Shown: one piece after another, positions 21,501-33,400 of the stretch
Position numbering within the stretch: the stretch's first letter is position 1
How the letters are laid out: the number at the start of each line of letters is the position of its first letter
Assembly: GCA_030268105.1 (NCBI GenBank)
Contig: BSDZ01000078.1
Span: 2,903,001 to 2,967,000, forward strand
DNA from: Volvox africanus
Taxonomy: Eukaryota; Chlorophyta; Chlorophyceae; Chlamydomonadales; Volvocaceae
Reading direction: 5' to 3'
Length of the DNA stretch: 64,000 nucleotides
Translations under genes and position numbers: made by a program
Notes under the pieces: model-generated
What the model was told of the DNA's origin: nothing
Databases searched by the model: none
Seen by the model: the letters and a program-made list of their open reading frames with translations, nothing else

Positions 21501-22573
21501 AGCAGAATTGTAGCGCCACGCTCATCGAAGATGCCTGCTGAGATCAGCTTTACTGTCGCCTTGGGCACCACATAGACGTTCTTGAGCTCAATTTGTAGCC
21601 CTTTAACGGTGTTACTCCACATGGTATACCGCCCCACGTGCGTCGGCTGATGCCTAGAGCCATCGTAGCCCACCAACGTGAATTTTTCTTCAGGCCGTAC
21701 AGCTCGCAGATCCTTCAGCTCTGACGCGTCGTAGGTAATGTGCCATTCTGACGCTGAGTCCAGGTGCCATGCGTCCGACCGTGACTCGCTTCCAACAGCA
21801 TACGCCATTTTGGTGGGCTCCCTGCGCTGAAGGTTGCCCCCGCCGCGACCATTGTTTTGTTGCTGTTGATCCGCCAGACGCTTCTTGCACACTCCGATGA
21901 AGTGACCTGGCTTACCGCAGTAGTGGCAGATGGCGTTTGATTTACTCCTCTGCTTACTTGTCTGATGACGGCTTGTAGGGTTGAATTTGCCACCACTTCG
22001 ATGCGTGATGAATGCCGATGAAGACTCATTGTTGTCCTCGTCCGGTATCACATACGCCATTAGTCGCGCGACCACTTGCGAGAAGTCCAGCTCTCCTTCA
22101 CGCATTGTCAGGGCTGTTGTTACCACATGATACTTGCTCGGAAGTCCTTTGATGACAATTGTAGAGAGCTCCGTGTCTGCGACTGCGTGTCCCACATCCA
22201 GCAAGTCCGACTGTAGCTGTCGCGCGCGGCTGATATAAATTGGCAGCTCCTCTCCATTAGCCATTTTAAAATCACTTAGCTCCTGTCGTAGTGCTACCTT
22301 TCTCGTGTTGCAGGTTGATGCGAACGTAGCCGCCAAAGCGTCCCAGGCGGCCTTCGCATTTGCCGCCCGAACAATTGTTTGGAGGTGATGGTTCTTTACG
22401 TTCTTGGCCATCACACTCTTGACCTTGTCGGAGATGATGACATCCGCCTCTGCAATTGGTGCTTGTAGCAGGGCGCGACTGTATCCAAGCTCCGCGCACA
22501 ACAATTGGAATCGTAGTTTCCAAGTTGAGTAGTTGTGTAGGTCCAGCGGCTCGTCCAGCCTATCCTTTCCCAT
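18515..22573 (-). CDS. gag-pol: Copia Gag-Pol polyprotein
   Basis: 1352 codons in one frame. Gag (UBN2/retrotran_gag_2 type) occupies about residues 1-190. The zinc knuckle CHYCGKPGHFIGVC lies at 216-229 and the protease active site DSA at 272-274 (WHLDSASEWHIT). The GAG-pre-integrase finger is WHRRLGHLGY...CEPC (412-454). Integrase has catalytic D481, D543 and E580. The copia RT domain starts near 800 with HVDD at 1037-1040, and the C-terminal RNase H includes DSDWAGD. The domain order (integrase before RT) defines Ty1/copia. No frameshift separates gag from pol, so the Gag:Pol ratio must be set another way, as in Drosophila copia, which splices. The ATG at 22573 follows an 87-base leader after the LTR. 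Confidence 0.96.
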   Translation of the reverse strand: MGKDRLDEPLDLHNYSTWKLRFQLLCAELGYSRALLQAPIAEADVIISDKVKSVMAKNVKNHHLQTIVRAANAKAAWDALAATFASTCNTRKVALRQELSDFKMANGEELPIYISRARQLQSDLLDVGHAVADTELSTIVIKGLPSKYHVVTTALTMREGELDFSQVVARLMAYVIPDEDNNESSSAFITHRSGGKFNPTSRHQTSKQRSKSNAICHYCGKPGHFIGVCKKRLADQQQQNNGRGGGNLQRREPTKMAYAVGSESRSDAWHLDSASEWHITYDASELKDLRAVRPEEKFTLVGYDGSRHQPTHVGRYTMWSNTVKGLQIELKNVYVVPKATVKLISAGIFDERGATILLGNDKALVQAKGRTILRADKVGRLYAIRHHAAGRSVGKGRSCAAVGSEGSKAALWHRRLGHLGYKSLERMCREHMVTGMDLDRASLEAARSRICEPCIYAKQTRGPFPSTGHKAAKPLGLIHLDVCGPMPETSIGGSRYVTTLLDDCTGFSTVAFTDTKDAVRKKVKIMIEALENMTGRRVKEARTDRGTEFLNTVLGAYFGEKGIIHGTTVGYSPEQNGAAERLNRTLLEKTRAMLAESGLPQKLWAEAMATANLLRNVSPVVGASVTPHEAFTGVKPDISHLRVFGSTAYAHVPKEKRNKLQPVSKKGVLVGYEQGRQYRILINNLISTHSTVKFDESTVGDRYEDSDEEDVEESGGVPLPGGGGDTPVNTDMDQGAAEVNHGASTSSGQTAAPQRHAGIPAAQFPRMQNTAQSRGGNGGDAMTGEGPVQQQNHNNDGADVNMQERRYPLRERKRLIEWRHEPNGRVTFGRINAAIEEEVPEPASYQEATDGPYAEEWRSAMDEEISAQLTNGTWELAKPPPGARILPCRWVYKVKRAEDGEIERYKARLVAKGYEQRAGIDYGELFAPTSRFASLRMLLAVAAAKAMPIHQLDVSTAFLNGELEEELWMQQPPGYESADPEQACRLLRSIYGLKQAPRCWYMKLAAELDKLGFKPSVADPALFIKKDEKEIVYLLVHVDDIIITSEDEAMIRRVKTEIGQAFKIRDLGEAKVFLGMEISRGAHGEVKLSQRRYIEELLQRHQLVNAKPRKTPLPPGTRALPAEDNNKELVDNTKYRALVGELNYLATSTRPDISQAMSVLARFMGNPSKVHMGLALGVLRYLAGTKELGLCYDGDGDLTMVGYSDSDWAGDPATRRSTTGYVFLLNGAAISWNSQLQRTAAASTVEAEYQATAAAVREALWLRKLTRDLGLRTQAIQIRTDSEGSMSLGNNPIMSVRSKHIDVQHHLVRERVLRKEVALSHCSTEDMVADVLTKALGEIKFKKCITAMGLAE

Positions 22574-22647
22574 TGTGAAGACCTATAAACGCGAAGATCA
22601 ACACTAGAATGGGCAAAAGATGTCAGGCTCCGCGGTCAACGATGACC

Positions 22648-22660
22648 GGGGCTCATAACC
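22648..22660 (-). other. Copia copy B primer-binding site
   Basis: Minus-strand GGTTATGAGCCCC with zero spacing from the 5' LTR. It is complementary to the anticodon arm of initiator tRNA-Met. Confidence 0.82.
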
Positions 22661-22901
22661 TATTGAGACGTAGACTATCAGACATAAGGAAGCCTGACGT
22701 AATTACGAGAAAGTAGAGTTACATATTATCTGATAGTAAGGAGTCCGAATAGTTCGTTCTAGAGTCGGCACATATACTTGTGCGTATAGCACTACAAGCA
22801 GTACGAACGTGGGTCGATAGCTCACCGCCGAGTACAGCTACAACAGCGGGATTGTTGCTAGTATGGATCGCTATATCGAACTGATATACCATTTTATAAC
22901 A
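22661..22901 (-). repeat. 5' LTR of copia copy B
   Basis: 241 bp, identical to 18159-18399. The element promoter should lie here, but I cannot point to a specific TATA box. Confidence 0.96.
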
Positions 22902-23468
22902 GGCCCACGCAGGCTCCATTATGTGCGGCAGTACACCTCACAACAGGTTATGAGCCCCGCCGACTAAGGTGAGCCACGGAGCTTAGCTTGGCTACCTTTC
23001 ACCCACTCATTTTCCAGTGTCGATTGGAGTGTTTATAAGTATTCACGAATGAATGGGGAAGAATAGGCTGGACCAGCTGCTGGACCTGCACACCTTGGCG
23101 TTTGCAGCAGGCTCCTTGATTGGGTGGTGGTGGAGATGATGGTCTTTGACGTTCTCGGCCATGATACTCTTGACCTTGTCCGACATGATGATGTTCCCCT
23201 CTGCTAGTGGGACAATAAGGAAGGCGCGACCGTATCCAAGCTCCCCGCCCGCATAATATGTAGCTCTTGTAGGTCGTAGCGTCTTGGTTGTGCAGGTCCA
23301 GCAGCTGGTCCAGCCTATTCTTCCCCTTTCATTCGAGAATGATGATCCAAACCTGACAAAGATCTATCACCAAGCTCCTCGCTCACGGTCGAGATATACC
23401 GCCGCATATATGGAGCTTGGTCCCAGCGCCGGACAAAGAGCTTACACAGGCATATATGGTTCAGATAC
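22902..23468. pseudogene. gag: Fold-back relic of a second, diverged copia family
   Basis: A primer-binding site (22946-22958, plus) and a diverged leader are followed by ATG 23053, encoding MGKNRLDQLLDLHT. After only 14 codons the sequence turns round: 23097-23330 is minus-strand gag of the same family (matching about 22340-22573 of copy B), ending with the same MGKNRLDQLLDLH start. The two gag starts therefore face each other as a short inverted repeat. 23340-23468 shows nothing that I recognise. Confidence 0.75.
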
Positions 23469-25472
23469 TGTTATGAAATGGTGTATCAGCTGGGATTTAT
23501 AGTGACCCATTCTATCAACAATCGTGTTTTTGTAGCTGTACTCGGACGCTATCAACACTCTGGGAAAAGCCATCCTACATATTTTTCGTTGGATCCATAA
23601 AGTCCATATGGACTTCCATAAAACCATATGGACTTCCATAAAACCCATATGGAAAGCAATAATATCCACATACAGCCATGAAAAACGTTTTAAGTAGATA
23701 TGTCCTGTCATGACAGCTTGTGGAAAATTGTTTTTCTGTGACTTGGGGTCGTTAGGGTTCTGGTAGCCTGACACCTTCCATAATCCATTGTCCCAATTCC
23801 ATAAAATACACTTCCTAGTGCAGTGCTTATAGCTTATAACCATGAACAAATTTGAGCATACCACTCTGGTAGCATGCAGTTTGTTTTAGAGGCCATATGC
23901 ACCTCGTGGTGACCACTTTAATATGATGTGATGTGGTACGACAATACCGTCAACCCGTCATTCTACCAACTCATTTTTGTTCTTTCTTTACAACTTCTTT
24001 TCCATCTACTGCTTTCTGACTTCTACCACTTGTAACGATTCAATCTATCACGTCAATTATCCCGCCAAATCATGTTTTTCTATTACGCACGCTTTCTATA
24101 GCTCCTTGTACCTTGTAACCAACCAACGTTTTGCCATCAGTTGTGCCAATCTAAGAGGTTATGAGCCCTGCGGCGTTCAGAGCTGGTCTGCGCCGCTGGA
24201 AGTGCGCCGTGAACCAATGATGGCAACTTTGGGCAGCCGGCAACAATCATGGCTGATGCTCAAGACTTGCTTATAATAATCCGAACCCAAGGTCGTATAG
24301 AGGTAATATGCGACATGGAGGACATCAACTTTTGTTTGGAGTTTGTGATGGCGATGGCGACGGCTTTGGGCGAACGCGCCAGAACCGTGGTTAATAATCG
24401 AGGTTGGGCCAAACAGTTCAGATATCATAACGATCCTTTCTAAGGAGATGGACTGGCTATAATTTCGAGGTCGCCGCCCAAGGCAATCTGCCGGCGAATG
24501 CGCATGTTAGCCGCGCGTATTCAAAAAAGACGACGCTAAGGAGGAGCTCAGCAATCAAGCCTTGGTTGCTTTTTGTGGGCTTAATCGGAAGTACGGAGGA
24601 AATTTTCTGGTTATTTATGAGTTACAGCGACACCGACACCAAGATGGAATGGGCTGGCGATAACTTCGCGAGGAATCCGAGTTTCTATAGCATTTTCATG
24701 TTAAAGGCCTTTCGAATTTGGTTTCCATATGCTGGACAACCTATGGCGCGACGATTTGCACATTTGTTGGTCAAGACGATAAGGGAAAGTGGTGGCCGAG
24801 CGCTTGGTAGGGGGAGGCGGCAAGTGGGGACACCTCTGCAAGCAGCGGCGATATGGCACCATCATCGGGGGTCTCAAGTGGCACGGGAAGCAGTGGGGGC
24901 AATGCACATCAACCGGTACTGAGGTCCTCACGCCGGGGTACCAGAGGGGCGTTGCTTCCCGTGACAGCACGTTTTAGGTATGTAGATAGGTGGCCAGAGA
25001 TACCCTATCTACATATCATGCATATAATTGGTTGGCCGAATAATAATAGGACATGAAGCTAATGACAGTACGTGATGCTGAATAATTGCCGTATTTTGCA
25101 TGCGAAATGGACGCTTCCTTTTGTGCCCTCCATGCCAGCCATTGTAACTTTCCATAAAATGCCGTTTCCATTCCATAAAATGCCTTCCATAAAATACCTT
25201 CCATAACCTGGTGGCAGGATTATGGATTCCATATCAAAATGATATGGAGGCCACTTTATGGAAAAGGACGCTGGATTTTATGGAAGCCGGACCCCCCCGT
25301 TTTCCCAGAGTGCAACCCGCGCTCGTCCAATCTGTAGTGCTATACACGCGAGTATTTGTGCCAACTCCGGAGCGAACATTTGAGTATTTTTTAACTACCG
25401 GACACTATGTAACGATTACTTTCTCATAACAACGTCAGGCTTCGTTATGTCCGGTGGTCTACATTTCAACAC
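23469..25472 (+). repeat. Diverged copia LTR split by a DNA transposon
   Basis: 23469-23555 (TGTTATGAAATGGTGTATCAG...) and 25316-25472 (CCCGCGCTCGTCC...GTGGTCTACATTTCAACA) align in order with the first and second parts of the copia LTRs at 14506 and 15069. They share blocks such as GTAGCTGTACTCGG and AACGTCAGGCTTC. Together they make one ~245-bp LTR of an older subfamily, interrupted by the element at 23556-25312. Confidence 0.85.
23556..25312. mobile_element. CACTA-like (EnSpm/CMC) DNA transposon, probably non-autonomous
   Basis: 1757 bp bounded by 13-bp terminal inverted repeats CACTCTGGGAAAA and flanked by a 3-bp duplication CAA (23553-23555 and 25313-25315). Removing it restores the host LTR exactly. 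CACT-starting termini and 3-bp duplications are hallmarks of the CACTA superfamily. Subterminal zones at about 23590-23660 and 25140-25290 are packed with TTCCATAAAA / CCATATGG motifs, as expected for transposase-binding repeats. The interior has only short frames (e.g. 24249-24443, 64 codons) with no recognised domain, so it likely depends on a transposase elsewhere. Confidence 0.8.
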
Positions 25473-27595
25473 AAACGCTCCGCACCAGAGCCGCTGGGTT
25501 CAAGTTTCTACTCATTCACTCCTGCTGAACTGTTCATGACACAGCGCAGGGGTACAAATTTTAAAACGTCCGAAGACGCGGGAGGTTGGATCTGTTGTGT
25601 CCGCTGTTCCCAAAAGGAACATCAAAATAAGTTTAAACTAAATTTAAAACAAATTTGATACAAAAGGATGATAGTACGCGAAGCTAAATACAGTTCTGAT
25701 CATTCGGATTGTGTGGCAACTGCCGTATCTCACTCCTAAATCCCTGTTTACCCGCCTTAGCAAGCCAAGCACGCAATAGATCGCCATTCAGCTAGTTATA
25801 CTACGCTATGACAATAGCTTGAATGGATCGGATATGCTCAGATTTCATAACAATTACAGTTTATCCTAAAAAAATTAACTAAGAGCAACCAAGCTCATAA
25901 GGTATATCCTTATCTTTTAAAAGGAGTTGGGGTTACCAAGGCAAATCAGGTGTGGAGTTGTAACGATATAACTTATAATGGCACAAGGAATGGTCTACTT
26001 AGGAGCAATCATTGATTGGTTTAGATATCCATTCCGATCAAAGACAATTAATTTTATAAAAGCTGTCGCAATTCCAATTTCGTTTTACAATATATACGAC
26101 TGCTGAATGTTAGGCTGTATGTGTTTGGGAGCAGTGGTTGGCTTGGCATTGCTTGTATCGCTCGTCTGTACGTACAGACGAGTATACTCGCTCATCGCTC
26201 CCATCCCTTCCCCCCCTCGCTTGCTCAAATATAATATAAATAAAAACTTCCATCATTTGTAAATGGAGACGGATTTTACAATCTTCTTATTTTCGGCGGT
26301 GAAGCTACATACGCTACGGTAGCTATATATGTGGCTCATCAGCATTACGTAGCACGTCATCATCAGTTAGCACGCACCTCACGCATCCATATGTAAGCCT
26401 GAAAATCGAATGACAGGTAGAGGCCAGATAGCTAGCATACGAGCTGCTGGCTGGATGTCGGTCCATCAACCAATAAAAATACTACTATCACGACCGATCG
26501 CGTTACCAAACATGAGAGGTGTCAGTGCGGTAATAGGGCATGACGACAAATATGCAGCAAAAACATCTGTGAACGATAAGGCAACGTGCGTGTGCATGAT
26601 GCGGGACCATGGGCTGGCTGGTATAAGTATGATAAAACGCAAACATAATCACACACACTGCGTGCATACTCGCAAGCGCAAGCAAGGCAGCAGCAGCGTG
26701 TTTGACGGGTATTAATGATCATCAGCAATCATAATAACTCAGTCATCAAGGAATAAAGCTCACAGGCATCCGTACATCGAACAGCAACTCACAGCAGTTC
26801 CGCGCCGGATGACCCCGCGCCCGACGGGGCTATGTGCTATGAAGCATCCAATATCGATCCAGATAACATCTAGCTCACATCACGGATGAGTAGTGGAGGG
26901 TAAATACACGCGTACGTACGTACGTAGGGCGAGACCTGAGCTCAATCCATCACGACACAGCCGCCACTAGCACACAAAATGAGTTAGCAGGCCATTACCA
27001 CATGGTTGTTCGTTGTTATTTGTTTACTGGGGTTACTGGGGTTAATAATAACAAACATACTGGGGGGCAACTAATATTGCTTCCTTGGCGCAACATGATA
27101 TACGAGCTAGCATGCATATATAGCGGCTGGTGCGACGACAAATTGCTGTACAAAATTGTGCATGCTGCACCGACTCATCTAGCCTTGCATCGCCAGAGTG
27201 ATCCGTGCGTTCGTCGTCAAAACACTCTTTAACGCTAACCCCTCCGTACCAGACGATATATCAACAACCGCAGTAGATGTTCATTCCCAGGAAGGTCACT
27301 AACCCCCCCACACACGATAAATAAGTAAACGATCTGCCGACCGCTGCCTGCATGCTGCATGCTTGGGGAAATCACGCTCACCATCAAGACACATAACAGT
27401 CAGGGGACACGCGCCGACATACACGAATGATGACAGGATGGGAAGTCACGGTGGGCAGGATGTCACGGTAATGCAGATCGATGGGATTTATCCGCATGCA
27501 TTTCAGAAACAAAGGCGGCCGGCCGGCGTATCCATGGACATGAGGCACATTAAATCCCATACTCCGCAGCCTGCTGAAAGCGTAACTACGTGCCA
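25473..27595. other. Intergenic region downstream of gene 1
   Basis: No convincing gene. 25600-26100 is AT-rich. A perfect 22-bp palindrome lies at 26161-26182 (arm CTCGTCTGTAC). A GTAC/ACGT run sits at 26909-26928. The 101-codon frame at 26410-26715 has no recognisable features. The left part may be old repeat debris; the right part is the 3' flank of gene 1. Confidence 0.5.
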
Positions 27596-28624
27596 CTAGC
27601 CTTGGATCTGGCGGACCTGCTGCAGCTGCTGCGGATCCTGTTGCTGCGGCGGTGGCAGCTGTTGATGTTGCTGCTGCTGTCCCTGTTGCTGCCGAGCCAA
27701 ATTTCCGAGTTGACCTAGACCCAGCTGCTGGGCCATTTGACCCAGCTGCAGCTGTTGAACCTGCTGCTGTCCCAGGCCCATCTGCTGTTCGGCTTGCTGC
27801 CACAGCTGCTGAGCCTGCTGACCTAGTCCTTGCTGCACCAGCTGCTGGCCAAGCTGTTGCGCAAGCTGCATCTGCCCCAGCTGTTGTTGCTGTTGCCACT
27901 GCTTCTGCTGCGGCTGCTTCTGCTGATGCTTGTTCTTATCCTGCTGTAGCTGATTCTGCTGCTGTTGAAGCTGCGTCTGAAGTTGCTTGCCAAGCTGCTG
28001 CTGGAGTTGTTGTGCCAACTGCTGTCCCATCTGCTGCAGTTGCTGCTGTACTTGCAGTAGTTGTTGCTGCTGCTGTTGCTGTCCCTGCTGATCTTGTGTT
28101 TGTTGCGGTGTTTGTTGTAGCTGCTGCTGTCCCTTTTGCTGATTGGCCAGCTGCTGCATTAGCAGGTTATTAATCGGCTGCTGCTGAAGTTGCTGGCCCA
28201 GCTGTTGATTGCCGCCGGCAGCGTTGCCGGCGGCGACCCACCCAGGAATCATGTTGCCTACATTATTGCCCCAGCCAGGGATCATGCTACCAAGGCCGCT
28301 TAAGATACCCCCACCACCCAGGCCATTAGCCCCGCCATTCCCGTTTCCACGAACAGCGCACACAGCGTAAGCCAGAGCTGTGCAGGGCGCCGCCTTGAGC
28401 TTTTTCTCTTTGCCGCCACCGTATGATGAATCGCTGCCGTACAGCGGACACGCGCCGGCGCGCTGAGGTAGACCGCCGAACCAGCAGTCCTTGCCCGGTT
28501 GGCCGCACAGCTTCTTGAGAGCAACTGCGTTGGTCGGTCAGTCAGTTATTAGCGAGGGGTGCGGGCGAGGGTACGGCGGGTAGGTGGAGGACTTGGCGGG
28601 TCGAGTATTAACGACAGGATACAT

Positions 28625-28660
<36 letters not shown>

Positions 28661-30373
28661 TGATTGGAAAATCGATGACTTCACACCTACCCTGTGGAAC
28701 CCTGCTGAACCCTGCTGAACCGAAAACGTTCCAGTAATAATTGGTCTGCACAACGTGCATATACGTACGCGTACGTACACTGCAGAGTTACACCAGCTGT
28801 ATTTGAATTAAGTTATGATCAAAAGCTTTAAAAAACCCACGTTTGCTTTCTGGCAGGTTCATGTGCGCCATCTGGGCGCCGTTCTGTAGGCAGTACAGCT
28901 GGGCCTGGCTGAAGGTGAAGGTACTCGCGGGATTCAGAACGAACAGCCAGTTGCCAACCACAGCTTTATTCATATAATGCATACGAGACATGCAAGCAGA
29001 TAAATGGGGGGAGGGAGGGAGAACGAGGAAATTTGAGTCCGTCCCTAGCTAACTAGGCGGGCGGCGGAGTAGGTGAGACAGCAGCAGAGAGTGCGCAGCT
29101 AGCTATCTAGCTGGCTGGCAAGATGGTGTCTTTGTTCGTCCTAATCAGTGCCCGGTTGGATAGATGTCGCGAACAAAAGAAAATGTTGTTTTATCTCTGT
29201 TAATATCCGGCGAACTGCTTAGGCCCGATCGGATGATGGTGATCGGAACCTAAAATCATAATCGTTATGTATACACACATTTATGTATACGCACACACAT
29301 AATCGTGTGTACACGTGCGTACAGCATACACCTTAGCATCTACAGAGGCTTTTGTGGCTCTCGACTACGTACTACACAATGGATGGATGATGAGATGTCG
29401 TATTGGTGTCACTGCGGGGCCCCTGACCGGGCCAAACCACAGGGCAGTATGTATGTATGATGGGTGTTACACTGTGGGCGACTCGCCCTTCAAAGACGAG
29501 CACCGGGGGTCCTGACCAGACCGAGCCACAGCGCAGAGGAGGAACACGTGGCTTTGTCTGTCTGTCCTGCCACGTGCTCCCCCTCTCACTAGGGCCAGCG
29601 AGCCCTCACAGGCTCTCGCCTGGCCACTCACAGAGCACTCAGGGCCACCAAGAAACCACAGAAAGGCCCAACAGAAAACGGGGGACACCTAGCTGCTCAA
29701 AGGACGGGGAACCCTCTCCTCTAACCGGAAACTGACCTGGCAAGAGCCTGACAGACACACACAGATCCCCTCAAGAGTATAATATAAACGGGTGTTATAT
29801 ATGATATGTATATACGTATAAAATTACTCCCAAGCAGCAGCAGACTAGCAGTAGTGATAACCTGCCTCAAGCAAATCATCCAATATATACAAATGGCGTG
29901 TACGTATGTAAGTTGCATGCATTAATTTTACATTATATTAGGAAAGATTTTACAGGGCGCACTTCTGACGACGTACTACGTACAATACCAGCTAGCCAGT
30001 GTAAAGATTTGGCAAATGATCCACCCACGTTACAGTATGCATGGTTTATAAAATTTTATACACATGTCTATATTTGTATAGGGTTTAAAACCCTATACAC
30101 ACATGGTTACATATATATATATATGTAACCATGTGTGTATAAAAAATATATGCGTTATCTTACGTTCCGTGTAATGGCTTCACCGTAAAACCACGCACAC
30201 TCTCAGCTCACCGACTGTATCTTGCGGGAACTGCAGCGTCTGAGCGGGAGGGGTGAAGACTTTTTGCACGGGCCAGAACGGCTGCTTTGGTACCTTGGGG
30301 AAACCTGGGGCAGCTGGCGCCGGTCGGGATGGACGACGGGGAGGCTTCGGAGCCGGCGGTGATGGCGGTGGCA

Positions 30374-30404
<31 letters not shown>

Positions 30405-33400
30405 GGGCGGCGGCACGGGTGGTGGCGGCGGTGGGGGTGGAGGAGGAGGTGGGGATGGAAGTGAAGACGGTGGAAGTGGCGAGGGTGGCACGGGAGGGGG
30501 AGGTGGCGGAGGAGGAGGCGGAGGTGGTGGAAGATGAGGTGAGGGAGATGGCGGAGGAGGAGATGGTGGGGTAGTAGGTGGGCTTGGAGGCGAGGGATGG
30601 GAGGGCGGGGGAGGTGGGGTTGGCGGTGGTGGCGGTGGTGGCAGTGGTGGAGGTGGAGGTGGAGGTGGTGGAGGCGGTGGCGGGGCTGGTGGCAGGGGAG
30701 GGTCGGGAGGAGGAGGTGGTGAAGGTGGTGGTGGTGGTGGCGGAGGAGGAGGGGGGGAAAATGGAGGAGGGGAGGGCGGTGGCGGCGGTGGAGGGGGTGG
30801 CGGCGGAGGGTGAGGCGGGGGCGCTGGAGGAGGGGGAGGCGGCGGCGGGGACGGCGAGGGCGGTGGTAGAGGAGGGCCCGGGGGAGGGGGGGGCGGTGGG
30901 GGCGGAGGCACTGGCGGGGGAGGCGGTGGCGGTGGTGGAGGGGGAGGAGGCGGCGGTGGAGGTGGTGGAGAGGATGGAGGGGGTAGCGGCGGCAGGGGGA
31001 ATGGTGGGGGGGGTGGAGGAGGGGGGGGCGGCGAGGGAGGCGGTGGTGGCGGCGGCGGCGGTGGGGGTGGGGGGGGCGGTGGTGGAGGGGGGGGCGGCGG
31101 TGGTGGAGGGGGGGGCGGCGGTGGTGGAGGGGGGGGCTGCGGTTGAGGAGGGGGCGGCGGCGAGGGGGCCGGTGGCGGCGGAGGAGGCGGCAGGGGGGGT
31201 GGGGGCGGTGGGGGCGGCGGGGATGGTGGTGGAGGGGGTGGAGGGGGTGGCGGCGGCGGTGGGGGTGGGGGTGGCGGTGGTTGAGGAGGTGGCGGCGGCG
31301 AGGGGGCCGGTGGAGGCGGAGGAGGCGGGGGTGGGGGTGGGGGCGGTGGTGGAGGCGGAGGTGGCGGAGGCGGCGGATTCGGCGGCGGGGGTGGTGGTGG
31401 AGGGGGTGGAGGGGGTGGCGGCGGGGGGGGGGACGGTGGCGGCGGAGGAGGCGGCGGGGGGGGCGGTGGCGGCGGAGGGGGAGGCGGTAACGGTGGTGGA
31501 GGAGGTGGAGGAGGGGGTGGTGGCGGTGACGGCGGAGGTGGGGGGGCTGGCGGCGGTGGCGGTGTTGGTGGGGGCGGCGGCAACGGGGAAGGAGGCGGTG
31601 GGGGCGGCGGTGGGGGCGGCGTTGGTGGGGGTGGGGGTGGTGGAGGCGGCGGAGGCGGGGCCAGAGGCGGAGCCAGTAAAAGCAAAGGATCCATTGGTGG
31701 CAGCAGCAACACCAGTAGGTCTGAAGGCGGCGGCGGTGATATCAGCCCACCTGTCGGAGGGGGCGGTGAAGGTGGTGAGGACACCAGCAGGTCGGTGGGC
31801 GGCGGTGGTAACAACACCAGTGGGTCGGTTGGCGGCACTGATGGCAACACCAGCGGGCCCGACGGCGGTGACGGCTGTAACGACACCAGAGGGTCCGGCG
31901 GCGATGATGGCGACACCAGCGAATCCGTCTGCGGCGACGACGGCGATACAAGTGGGTCCGTAAGCGGCGGCGACGATAACAGAGGGTCCGTAGGCGGCGG
32001 AGACGGCGATAATAGTTGGTCTGTCGGCGGCGGCGGCGATACCAGCGGGTCCGCCGGCGGCGACGGCGGCGATACAAGTGGGTCCGTAAGCGGCGGCGAC
32101 GACACCAGAGGGTCCGTCAGCGGCGGGGGCGGCGATACTACTTGGTTTGTCGGCGGCGGCGGCGACACCAGCTGGTCCGTCTGCGGCGACGGCGGCGATA
32201 CAAGTGAGTCCGTAAGCGGCGGCGGCGACACCAGCGGGTCCGTCGGCGGCGACGGCGGCGATACAAGTGGGTCCGTAAGCAGCGGCGACAACACCAGCGG
32301 GTCTGTCGGCGGCGGAGGCGGCGATACTACTTGGTTTGTCGGGGGCGGCGACAACACCAGAGGGTCCGTCTGCGGCGACGGCGACGATACCAGAGGGTCC
32401 GTCGGCGGCGGGGACAGCGATACTGGTTGGCTTGTCTGCGGTGGCGGCGACACCAGTGGGTTCGCCGACGGCGACGGCGGCGATACAAGTGAGTCCGTAA
32501 GCGGCGGCGGCGACACCAGCGGGTCCGTCGGCGGCGGAGACGGTGATACTAGTTGGTTTGTCGGCGGCGGCGGCGACACCAGCGGGTCCATCTGCGGCGA
32601 TACAAGTGGGCCCATCTGCGGCGATACAAGTGGGCCCGTCTGCGGCGGCGACGACACCAGCGGGTCCGTAGGGGGCGGGGGCGGCGATACCAGTGGGTCC
32701 GTCAGCGGCGGCGGCGAGAGGAGGGGTTCCGTCGACGTTGGCGACGACACCAGCGGGTCCTTCGGCTGAGGGGGCGGCGACACCAGCATGTCCATTGGCG
32801 GCGGCGGCGGCGACACCAGTGGGTACGTCGGTGACGGCGGCAGTGATACTAGTTGGTTTGTCAGCGGCGGCGGCGACACCAGCGGATCAGTCTGTGGCGA
32901 CGGCGGCGATACAAGTGGATCCGTAAGCGGTGGCGACGACACCAGCGGGTCCTTCGGCTGAGGGGGCGGCGACACCAGCGGGTACGTCGGCGGCGGCGGC
33001 GGCGACACCAGCGGGTACGTCGGCGGCGGCGGCAGCGATACTAGTTGGTTGGTCAGCGGTGGCGGCGACACCAGCGAATCCGTCTGCGGCGACGACGGCG
33101 ATACAAGTGGGTCCGTAAGCGGCGGCGACGACACCAGCGGGTCCGTCGGCGGCGGGGGCGGCGATACCAGTGGGTCCATCGGCGGCGGCGGCAGTGACAC
33201 CAGCGGGTACGTCGGCGGTGGCGGCAGCGATAACAGTGGGTCCGTCGGGGACGGCGGCGAGATGAGGGGGTCCATCGACGGTGGCAGCAATACCAGTGGG
33301 AACGTCGTCGTCGTCGTCGGCGATATCAGTGGGCCTGTCAGGGCCAGCGGCGAGAGGAGGGGGTCCGTCGACGGTGGCGACGACACCAGCGGGTCCTTCG

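Larger units (their letters stand above)
18159..22901 (-). mobile_element. Intact Ty1/copia retrotransposon copy B
   Basis: 4743 bp with two LTRs (18159-18399 and 22661-22901) that I read as identical over 241 bp. It is flanked by the 5-bp duplication GGCCC (18154-18158 and 22902-22906). One uninterrupted polyprotein frame, primer-binding site and purine tract are all present. Identical LTRs mean very recent insertion, so this is a candidate active element. Confidence 0.97.

Noticed and set aside
24157..24168. Another GGTTATGAGCCC primer-binding-site match inside the CACTA-like element
   Set aside because: No LTR end precedes it and no copia leader or gag follows; it could be chance or a captured fragment.
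27652..28173. Plus-strand Ala/Val-rich frame opposite the Q-rich tail
   Set aside because: Shadow of CAG/CTG-type codon repeats in gene 1 exon 5.
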